In this document: piece after piece, positions 1-4,754 of the stretch
Position numbering within the stretch: the first letter of the stretch is position 1
Layout: each line of letters begins with the position of its first letter
NCBI GenBank assembly: GCA_002733915.1
Contig: NVXN01000008.1
Span: 7,894-17,022 of the forward strand
Direction: 5' to 3'
From: Aequorivita sp.
GTDB taxonomy: Bacteria; Bacteroidota; Bacteroidia; Flavobacteriales; Flavobacteriaceae
Length of the DNA: 9,129 nucleotides
Made by a program: the position numbers and the translations under genes
Notes under the pieces: model-generated
The model's database searches: none
Seen by the model: the letters and a program-made list of their open reading frames with translations, nothing else
What the model was told of the DNA's origin: nothing

Positions 1-199
1 AAGCGTTTGCTTTCAATGCTTCTTCCAAAATCACTTCACGTTCGTTGGTCGGTTTGCCTGCATTGTTTTTAATGTCCCAACCAAGCAACTCGAAAAACGG
101 GTCTAAGAAATCACTGCGAAGCAGTGTTTCATTATACTTGCTTGTCAAGTAATAATCCCTGTCGGCTGTATATTTTTCTATGAGTTGCTTTATTGTCAT
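1..199 (-). CDS. N-terminus of a type IIG (Eco57I-like) restriction-modification enzyme, partial
   Basis: The open frame begins with ATG at 199 and runs off the left edge of the window, giving 66 residues without a stop. The segment reads MTIKQLIEKY, then LLRSDFLDPFFELLGWD and NNAGKPTNEREVILEE. From memory this is the characteristic start of fused Eco57I-type proteins, in which an N-terminal PD-(D/E)xK nuclease domain precedes an N6-adenine methylase and a TaqI-like specificity domain. The catalytic residues lie beyond the window, so activity cannot be judged. The ATG overlaps the TGA of the upstream regulator gene as ATGA, indicating translational coupling and one operon. Such a single-chain enzyme both methylates and cuts DNA and protects against phage. 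It is the payload of cassette 3 in the array. Family call is fairly firm; the exact subtype is inferred. Confidence 0.75.
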   Translation of the reverse strand, partial: MTIKQLIEKYTADRDYYLTSKYNETLLRSDFLDPFFELLGWDIKNNAGKPTNEREVILEEALKANA

Positions 200-522
200 T
201 TCCTCTTATTCGCTTTTAAATATTTTGCTCTTTCTTCTGCTACTTTCAGTGCTTCTATTCCTAGATCTTCATCTTGAATTTCATATAAAATCTTGTCGCT
301 TAGGAACGAAACCAAAAGTTCGTCTGCGTTGTAATCGTATATGTCGGCAAGTTTTAGAACTACTTCTTTTGTGATTTTCCGCTCCCCACGTTCCATTTTG
401 CTTAAAATCGCCACATCAATGTCTAGCAAAGCAGCAACTTTCCGCAATGGAAGTTCCTTTTCTTCTCGAATGTGTCTTAATTTTTCGCCTATCGTTTCTG
501 TTGACATAACTTCTATTGACAT
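196..522 (-). CDS. XRE-family helix-turn-helix regulator, probable controller protein of the adjacent R-M gene
   Basis: The product is 108 residues long. Residues about 10-67 form a Cro/C1-type helix-turn-helix (IGEKLRHIREEKELPLRKVA, then LLDIDVAILSKMERGERKIT and a LADIYDYNADELL tail). Residues 70-108 are a charged helical extension, so it is longer than classical C proteins of about 80 residues. It overlaps the restriction-modification ATG by four bases (ATGA). Position, overlap and fold suggest a controller protein that delays or limits expression of the restriction enzyme; this role is inferred. Two starts are possible. Met1 at 522 lies only seven bases after an exact TAnnTTTG box and would be leaderless or nearly so, as known for several C genes. 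Met6 at 507 would have a short leader. TGACATAA is repeated over the start region and could be the autoregulatory operator. Confidence 0.85.
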   Translation of the reverse strand: MSIEVMSTETIGEKLRHIREEKELPLRKVAALLDIDVAILSKMERGERKITKEVVLKLADIYDYNADELLVSFLSDKILYEIQDEDLGIEALKVAEERAKYLKANKRK

Positions 523-531
523 AATGTGTCA
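502..531 (-). promoter_or_regulatory. Candidate operator (C-box-like) over promoter and start codon
   Basis: On the plus strand TGACA (517-521) and TGTCA (527-531) form an inverted repeat around five bases. TGACATAA at 517-524 recurs exactly at 502-509, a period of 15 bases. The inverted repeat touches the -7 box and covers the first ATG, so a bound dimer would block transcription. Paired operators next to the start are known for R-M controller proteins; assigning this one to the neighbouring XRE protein is inference. Confidence 0.45.
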
Positions 532-537
532 AAAGTA
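530..537 (-). promoter_or_regulatory. -7 promoter box of the R-M operon
   Basis: On the minus strand this reads TACTTTTG, an exact match to the Bacteroidota TAnnTTTG -7 element. No TTTG-type -33 box is visible at the usual distance; the nearest upstream TTTG is about 32 bases away. The box ends seven bases before the first ATG of the regulator, so transcription would start at or within a few bases of that codon. Confidence 0.55.
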
Positions 538-836
538 GGAAAGTATTTTTGATTTGTGTCCATTTATTTCAAATTCTTTTCAACATCCTTGTCGAGCGTA
601 GGGAAATTGGCTCTTTTGCAAAACTTGGGTTGTGTGTCGGCTTGTGCGGTTTTGCAAATGTGCCAATGTGCGGCTGGCTAAAATTATTTTTTAAAATGTG
701 CGGTGGGAAAAATTTTTAAAACATTCGGGTTGGATTGTGTGTCGCCAAAGTCAGTCCGTAAGTTTATGTTAAGATGTCAAAGTTCGTTTTTCAGATGACT
801 CTTTTTTCGGAGTACGGTCTTTCTTTAGGCTTGCTT
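538..836. other. Non-coding leader of cassette 3 with short direct repeats
   Basis: No credible gene is seen here. The stretch lies between attC-like element A and the R-M promoter. It holds TTGTGTGTCG at 630-639 and again at 735-744, AATGTGCGG at 665-673 and 695-703, and TGTGCGG three times (643, 667, 697). TTGCAAAA and TTTTGCAA form a loose inverted pair near 616-655. It is probably the 5' untranslated part of the cassette; the function of the repeats is unknown. Confidence 0.4.
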
Positions 837-1031
837 ACAACGGTTAGTATAAAAGAAGTAGGGCTGAAAATAAGCAATTACCTTTCGGATTATCCACAAG
901 CCAAATCTTTTGCATTTTGTTTTATATTTTTGTTCCAAAAGCCAAATCAAAAGATTTGGCGACCTCGCAAATATGCCTGAACATTGGGTTTAGCACTTAC
1001 TTGCCCTATTTTTTTTATATAGTGTTGCCAC
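837..1031 (-). repeat. attC-like recombination element A, between cassettes 2 and 3
   Basis: Read on the minus strand, the element opens with GTGGCAACACTATATAA (from 1031) and closes with TTATACTAACCGTTG (to 838), an imperfect palindrome of about 195 bp. The 17-base arms beginning at TATAA match each other at 15 of 17 positions. The outer AAC is separated from TATAA by four bases on one arm and six on the other. Inside, GCCAAATCTTTTG (900-912) can pair with its exact complement at 948-960, while 941-960 forms a competing hairpin (GCCAAATC, loop AAAA, GATTTGGC). It resembles element B in length, ends and asymmetry but differs in the central stem. This is the behaviour of integron attC sites: variable middle, fixed AAC/GTT ends, unpaired bases in one arm. 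It is longer than most described attC sites, and its ends do not fit the classical GTTRRRY core. Confidence 0.7.
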
Positions 1032-1056
1032 ACGTTTTTGTTACGTGTTGCATTTT

Positions 1057-1692
1057 TTAATCCAAATCTATATCAATATCAGCAACTTTCTCATTTCCAT
1101 AATATAATTCAAATACTGGTTCCTTATCGAACTTTTGAATTGCGAAAAAAGCATCAGCAATAAAAGAATTCATTGTTATTGGTGCATAGTATATTCCTGA
1201 AACTATTGGGTTTTTATCAGTCCCAAAATTTATTTGGCAGGTAATATTCTTATAACCTTCAAATTGATAATCTTCAAAAGTGTCTTTAATTTTTGGGTCA
1301 AAATCGGGAACACTTTGATAAGGACGGCCTCGTTTATTAAGCAATTTAGTTTTTAATAGTTCTTTACCTTGATAAGTTGGTACGCCAATTGAAAATGATT
1401 TATAACCGACAAATTCCACAAGTTGGTATCGAACTTTATTTACAGTATCCAATAAGGAAAATGGGTTTACATCAACATCCTTTTTATTCTCGGATTTGAT
1501 TTTTGATTTTATCATTATTTTTTCCAAACCATCGCCTTTTACTTTTACGTTCTGTTGTGTATGAAAAAGAGTAGGAGCTTTTTTGACCTTTTTTATGTCA
1601 ATTGTAATATTGTTGTTAACGGTAATTTCTTGTGCAACTATATAATTTGTCGAAATAATTGCAATTAATAAAATGAAGGTAAATCTTTTCAT
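1057..1692 (-). CDS. Secreted protein of unknown function
   Basis: The product has 211 residues. Residues 1-20 are a clear signal peptide (basic MKR, hydrophobic ILLIAIIS core, cleavage probably after VAQ), so it is exported to the periplasm or surface. There is no lipobox cysteine. The mature part is rich in beta-forming segments, and residues about 48-90 (VKVKGDGLEKIMIKSKIKS to a NPFSLLDTVNKVRYQLVEF stretch) recall immunoglobulin-like accessory domains of the DUF4352 kind; that likeness is weak and I do not assign the family. The ATG lies three bases after the stop of the upstream barrel gene, so the two are almost certainly co-translated and may act together. The gene is strongly AT-rich (17 G+C in the 60 bases from 1081), and it is followed within 26 bases by attC-like element A, as expected for the last gene of a cassette. 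Confidence 0.8.
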   Translation of the reverse strand: MKRFTFILLIAIISTNYIVAQEITVNNNITIDIKKVKKAPTLFHTQQNVKVKGDGLEKIMIKSKIKSENKKDVDVNPFSLLDTVNKVRYQLVEFVGYKSFSIGVPTYQGKELLKTKLLNKRGRPYQSVPDFDPKIKDTFEDYQFEGYKNITCQINFGTDKNPIVSGIYYAPITMNSFIADAFFAIQKFDKEPVFELYYGNEKVADIDIDLD

Positions 1693-1695
1693 ACG

Positions 1696-2286
1696 TTATT
1701 TATTTAAAATTTGGTTTAATGGTATTTTAATTCCTATATAATATGCAGTTCTTAAAAGTTCATCCTCAACAATTCTTGAAAACGGACTATGTATTCCGAC
1801 ATCAATTATTAGAAGTTTTGGGAATCTATAATTTAAGCCGAGTTTAATTGGAAAGTCAACTTTTTTAGTTTTTTCATTCAATTCTTCATTTTCAAAATCA
1901 GGCGTTTTGGTCATATAAGCAATTCCCGCCCCGAGATTTAAATATAATTCTCCATTTTTGATTAATGACAGTGAAGCATAAGGGATAAAATTTATTGAGG
2001 TAAATTCGACATTTTTCAATTCTGTAGATGTTGTTTTTGTATAAAATAACTCTCCAGCTATCGCAATACGTTCTTCGAGGAAAAATTGGCTAAATACTCC
2101 AAAGCTAAAATTATTTTCATATCCTGTAGTTCTTGAACCTTCTCCGCCATATTCTCCAACGACTATAAATGAGTCATCAGGAATATTAAAAGATGTTCTT
2201 TCATAATTAAACATCGGTCCAATTTCAAATTCCTGTGAAAATGATAATTGAGGAATCAATATCAATAGTAAAATAATTTTTTTCAT
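1696..2286 (-). CDS. Small outer-membrane beta-barrel protein
   Basis: The product has 196 residues. Residues 1-17 are a signal peptide ending in LSFSQ. The rest alternates polar and hydrophobic residues in successive strands (for example FSFGVFSQFFLEE, IAIAGELFYTKT, FIPYASLSLI, ELYLNLGAGIAYM, FPIKLGLNYRF, TAYYIGIKIPL), the pattern of an eight-stranded OmpA/OmpX-type barrel (PF13568-like porin family, common in Bacteroidota). The glycine and aromatic spacing in LGAGIAYM and LGLNYRF is typical. The substrate or partner is unknown. It is the first gene of cassette 2. Its ATG is 28 bases inside the GTT boundary of element B, preceded by a weak GAGAG, and no exact TAnnTTTG box is seen in that leader. 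Transcription therefore probably comes from within element B or from the integrase side. Confidence 0.8.
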   Translation of the reverse strand: MKKIILLLILIPQLSFSQEFEIGPMFNYERTSFNIPDDSFIVVGEYGGEGSRTTGYENNFSFGVFSQFFLEERIAIAGELFYTKTTSTELKNVEFTSINFIPYASLSLIKNGELYLNLGAGIAYMTKTPDFENEELNEKTKKVDFPIKLGLNYRFPKLLIIDVGIHSPFSRIVEDELLRTAYYIGIKIPLNQILNK

Positions 2287-2310
2287 AGCTCTCGATTTTT
2301 TTTAAATGGG

Positions 2311-2500
2311 TGGCAACGGCTAGTATAAGAATAGTAAGGGATTAAAACGCACTTACTTTCAAGTTTAGCACTTAGCCAAATTTACAATTTTTTCTTTAAT
2401 TTTCTTTAAACCGTCAAATTGTAAATTTGGCGGACTTTGTTAATATGCACCGACTTTGGGTTTGGCACTTAACCCTTATTATTTTTATACCGTGTTACCT
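2311..2500 (-). repeat. attC-like recombination element B, between cassettes 1 and 2
   Basis: On the minus strand it opens with AGGTAACACGGTATAA (from 2500) and closes with TTATACTAGCCGTTGCCA (to 2311). The arms TATAAAAATAATAAGGG and TATAAGAATAGTAAGGG agree at 15 of 17 positions. AAC is four bases from TATAA on one side and six on the other, exactly as in element A. The centre carries a perfect 16-bp stem: GCCAAATTTACAATTT (2375-2390) with its complement at 2416-2431, around a 25-base AT-rich loop. GTTTAGCACTTA at 2363-2374 and GTTTGGCACTTA at 2460-2471 are direct repeats, the former also found in element A at 988-999. Two related but non-identical palindromes bounding gene blocks in one orientation point to recombination sites and not simple terminators. 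Confidence 0.7.
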
Positions 2501-2607
2501 GCTGGCTTTATTATACCCATAATTTTTTTAACTTTTAATTCAGTCATTTATTTTGGCACTCGAATAAATCCTATTATCCTAATTTCTATCTAATTTCGAG
2601 TTACTTA
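2501..2607. other. Tail of cassette 1, no gene seen
   Basis: An AT-rich stretch between the thioesterase stop codon and element B. I see no open frame of note, no GC-rich terminator stem and no promoter box. Confidence 0.3.
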
Positions 2608-3045
2608 TTACTTCTTAGTTGAATTATCAATACGTATAAAATTATAGACACCTTTTCCTTCAGCGATTAATTCATCATTTTGGAAGGCTTTCATTTTCGT
2701 AACAAGTATTCTATTTCCCAATCTAACAATTTTACCTTCTACAATTATAGATGATGCTTCTGCTCCTTTTAGATAATCTATTCTTAAATCAATTGTTGCT
2801 AATTTATCGTCAAAAGATTTGAAATGAGTTCCGCCAGCAATTCCACCAACTGAATCCATTATTGTTGCAATAATTCCTCCGTGCCATCTATTTTTTCTAA
2901 TGTCTCCAACAACTTCATCTCTAAAAGGGACACTTACTCTTACAAATCCTTTTTCTATGACTAACAATTTTAGTCCTAAAAAATTATGAATTGGAATATT
3001 TTTTTCAATTACTTGTTTAATAAATTCTATGTTATTTTCTATCAT
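2608..3045 (-). CDS. PaaI-family hotdog-fold acyl-CoA thioesterase
   Basis: With the start at 3045 the product has 145 residues, close to the usual 140-150 of the PaaI group. It begins with a helix (MIENNIEFIKQVIEKNIP), then a GLKLLVIEKGFVRVSVPF strand pair, the hallmark WHGGIIATIMDSVGG helix entry (residues about 53-67, with the active-site-type HGG and a downstream Asp), and the strand ATIDLRIDYLK. Such enzymes hydrolyse acyl- or aryl-CoA thioesters in the cytoplasm; the substrate is not predictable here. The frame stays open upstream to Met at 3087 and at 3126. I prefer 3045 because it fits the family length and because the ATG at 3087 straddles the proposed recombination point (the G of GTTACC), so residues before it would be derived from attI. 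It lies just downstream of the integrase on the same strand and could be read from the integrase promoter. Confidence 0.8.
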   Translation of the reverse strand: MIENNIEFIKQVIEKNIPIHNFLGLKLLVIEKGFVRVSVPFRDEVVGDIRKNRWHGGIIATIMDSVGGIAGGTHFKSFDDKLATIDLRIDYLKGAEASSIIVEGKIVRLGNRILVTKMKAFQNDELIAEGKGVYNFIRIDNSTKK

Positions 3046-3078
3046 TTCTTTCGGTTTTAATCTTTGTTTTTTGCTTGC

Positions 3079-3138
3079 TGGTAACATGTTTATAAACGAA
3101 CCCCCTATTGCGTTTATATCGCACATGTGCGAACGTTA
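3079..3138 (-). other. Candidate attI site next to the integrase
   Basis: Directly after the integrase stop codon come a perfect 14-bp palindrome TCGCACATGTGCGA (3119-3132), an inverted pair ATAAACG/CGTTTAT spaced by 12 bases, and a perfect 10-bp palindrome GTTTATAAAC. This leads into TTATA, five bases, then GTTACC (3085-3080). The cassette elements have TTATA, six bases, then GTTG at their crossover arm, so the end of this site matches their layout. GTTACC is the complement of GGTAAC at the far end of cassette 1. The integrase-binding role is inferred. Confidence 0.5.
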
Positions 3139-4272
3139 ATGGGGTTCTTTTTTCCCAAATGTAACCGTTTCATACAAAGTATCCAAAGGGCTCTTTAAAG
3201 TTTTATTGTTAATACCCAAAACACGGGTGTACACCTCGGTCGTTTTGGTGCTGGCATGGCCCAGTGCGCTCTGTATATACCTTATGTTGGTTCCCCGCTC
3301 CATCAAATGGGTGGCAAAGCTGTGCCGAAGGGTGTGCGGCGTGCTCCAAGGGTTGCTGTTTGTAGCCTTTACCGCAGCTCGGTAAATTTGCTGTATGCTC
3401 TTGGCACTGTACTGCCCGCCGTCCTGTCCTTCAAAAAGCCAATAGCTGGGCCGGTGCTGCCGGTAATAGTTACGCAACAGGTCCAACAGCAGCGGGCTAA
3501 GCACCGTATGCCGGTCGCGCTTTCCCTTGCTGTCCTTAATAAATATATAGCCGTCATCACTGCGGATGTCCTTTACCCGCAACCGCCTCACCTCGCCCAC
3601 GCGCAGGCCCCCACCATAGATTATATGGAGGATGGCACGGTGCTTTATGTTAGTGGGCTGGTTTATTATTTGCCTTACTTCCTCAGTACTCAAAACATTG
3701 GGTAGGTCCCTGCTCTTCTTTGGGCGGGTGATGTTATAGTACTCACGGGGCATTTCCAACGTATGCTCATAATAGCACTTAATGGCATTGATGACCATAT
3801 TTTGTTGTTGGTCGCCTATTTTATATTTATTGATCAAAAAAAACACATAGCCCTCAATTTGGGTCTTGGTGATGGTTCTTAAATCCGCAGTTTCGAAATA
3901 CTTAAAAAACTGAAGTAAACAGCTTTGATAGCTACGTATGGTACTGTTGCTAAAACCTTTTAAAACCATTTTTTGTTGATTGCGGTCCAGTTCCTTTTGA
4001 ATTTTTTCGGAAGGACTGAATTGTGGTATCTTGGCGGGGGACACCTCATTTTCAATCACCAGTTTGCTGCCAAAAAGGTGTCGAACCTTTTTTAGGTTTT
4101 CTTCGGTGTTTACGATACTCCACAGTTTTTGATTGTAATGGTAAAACGTGCCGTCCAGTTTTTTAAAAGCTTCCCGTTCCGCTTTTAGCTCGTAGGGAAT
4201 TCTTACCTTTACGCGCCCAGCATTGGCGCGCGGGGCAAATAGAATAATTGTATTCCTTTTTGTCGTATCCAT
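3136..4272 (-). CDS. Tyrosine recombinase, XerC/D-like, probable integrase of the cassette array
   Basis: The product has 378 residues. Residues 1-70 are a small extra N-terminal domain (FAPRANAGRVKVRIPYELK and a YHYNQKLWSI stretch) common in Bacteroidota recombinases. Residues about 88-185 are a SAM-like core-binding domain. Residues 190-355 are the catalytic domain, with the full set visible: R224 in GGGLRVGE, K249 in SKGKRDR, H313 and R316 in HTLRHSFATHL, H339 in LGH, and nucleophile Y348 in EVYTR. The tail NKTLKSPLDTLYE resembles the SPLD tail of integron integrases. K249 to H313 is 64 residues, similar to XerC/D and about 40 shorter than my recollection of IntI1, so the IntI-specific insertion is absent. 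The enzyme should cut and rejoin DNA through a 3'-phosphotyrosine. Its base composition is host-like, unlike the AT-rich cassettes behind it. That it acts on elements A and B is inferred from position. Confidence 0.92.
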   Translation of the reverse strand: MDTTKRNTIILFAPRANAGRVKVRIPYELKAEREAFKKLDGTFYHYNQKLWSIVNTEENLKKVRHLFGSKLVIENEVSPAKIPQFSPSEKIQKELDRNQQKMVLKGFSNSTIRSYQSCLLQFFKYFETADLRTITKTQIEGYVFFLINKYKIGDQQQNMVINAIKCYYEHTLEMPREYYNITRPKKSRDLPNVLSTEEVRQIINQPTNIKHRAILHIIYGGGLRVGEVRRLRVKDIRSDDGYIFIKDSKGKRDRHTVLSPLLLDLLRNYYRQHRPSYWLFEGQDGGQYSAKSIQQIYRAAVKATNSNPWSTPHTLRHSFATHLMERGTNIRYIQSALGHASTKTTEVYTRVLGINNKTLKSPLDTLYETVTFGKKEPH

Positions 4273-4295
4273 TTTGCTATTTTTCTGGTTTCTAC

Positions 4296-4303
4296 CAAAA
4301 TTA
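4296..4303 (-). promoter_or_regulatory. -7 promoter box of the integrase gene
   Basis: On the minus strand this reads TAATTTTG, an exact TAnnTTTG match 23 bases before the integrase ATG. No clear -33 TTTG is seen. Because the cassettes follow in the same direction, this promoter may also serve the first cassette. Confidence 0.5.
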
Positions 4304-4354
4304 GTGAAAATAATGCCCCACTATATAGGAGAAAACGTCCATAAGTGTGTTTAA

Positions 4355-4367
4355 CCGTTAGGAACGG
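4355..4367. repeat. Short inverted repeat in the divergent integrase/zinc-finger promoter region
   Basis: CCGTT (4355-4359) and AACGG (4363-4367) form a perfect inverted repeat around AGG. It lies seven bases upstream of the zinc-finger -7 box, where an operator or an alternative recombinase-binding site could sit. CCGTT is also the core at the crossover arm of both attC-like elements. Confidence 0.35.
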
Positions 4368-4373
4368 ATACCC

Positions 4374-4381
4374 TATATTTG
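4374..4381 (+). promoter_or_regulatory. -7 promoter box of the zinc-finger gene
   Basis: TATATTTG is an exact TAnnTTTG match, 19 bases before the ATG at 4401. A TGTGTTT about 21 bases upstream is a weak candidate for the -33 element. Confidence 0.5.
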
Positions 4382-4400
4382 CAGTAATAACAATGACCGC

Positions 4401-4754
4401 ATGGACAGGAAATGCAAAATATGCGAAAAACCCCTTAAAGGCCGAACCGATAAAATTTTCTGTTCTACCTATTGCAAAAACCAGTACCACAAACACCTTC
4501 GCTATGCTTCCAAACAGGCAGCCATAGAAATAAATGGGTATTTAAAACGAAATTATTCCATCCTATCCGAGTTGCTTGGGAATAATAAAACACAAATAAA
4601 AGTATATAGAAACGTGCTTGAAAAGAAGAAATTCCGGTTCATGTACCATACCCATTTCCATATTAACTCCCACAACAAAATGTTCCACTATATCTACGAC
4701 TTGGCCTGGATGGAGTTTTCAGACGATGAGGTGCTTATTATCCGGAAAAGATAG
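4401..4754 (+). CDS. Small zinc-ribbon protein of unknown function
   Basis: The product has 117 residues. An N-terminal four-cysteine knuckle is plain: C5 and C8 (CKIC) followed by C21 and C25 (FCSTYCKNQYHKH), which would bind one zinc ion in a zinc-ribbon similar to DUF2116-type fingers. Residues 45-117 form a helical and then basic-aromatic region (FRFMYHTHFHINSHNK) ending in IIRKR, which could contact nucleic acid. There is no signal peptide or membrane segment, so it is cytoplasmic. It is transcribed divergently from the integrase over a shared region of 128 bases, and its stop codon abuts that of the HU-like gene. A role as regulator or accessory factor for the integrase is possible but not shown; it could equally be a bystander on the host side. 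Confidence 0.75.
   Translation: MDRKCKICEKPLKGRTDKIFCSTYCKNQYHKHLRYASKQAAIEINGYLKRNYSILSELLGNNKTQIKVYRNVLEKKKFRFMYHTHFHINSHNKMFHYIYDLAWMEFSDDEVLIIRKR

Noticed and set aside
774..980. Plus-strand open frame of 68 codons
   Set aside because: Its second half lies inside the palindromic element A, composition is not protein-like, and it opposes the array direction.
837..2500. MITE or insertion-sequence remnants for the two palindromes
   Set aside because: I saw no target-site duplication and no transposase remnant. The ends covary with cassette starts and the arms differ by a fixed two bases, which fits recombination sites better.
837..2500. CRISPR array
   Set aside because: There are only two copies about 1.3 kb apart, separated by genes, with no regular spacers and no cas genes.
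3256..3705. Plus-strand open frame opposite the integrase
   Set aside because: It is a shadow of the catalytic domain, whose motifs are intact on the minus strand.
3136..4272. Canonical integron integrase IntI
   Set aside because: The spacing from the catalytic lysine to the HxxR motif is XerC/D-like and the IntI-specific insertion is not seen, so I call it only IntI-like in context.
4296..4303. Complete -33/-7 promoters
   Set aside because: The -7 boxes are exact but I could not find a convincing TTTG at 19-21 bases upstream for the integrase or the R-M operon, so only the -7 boxes are reported.
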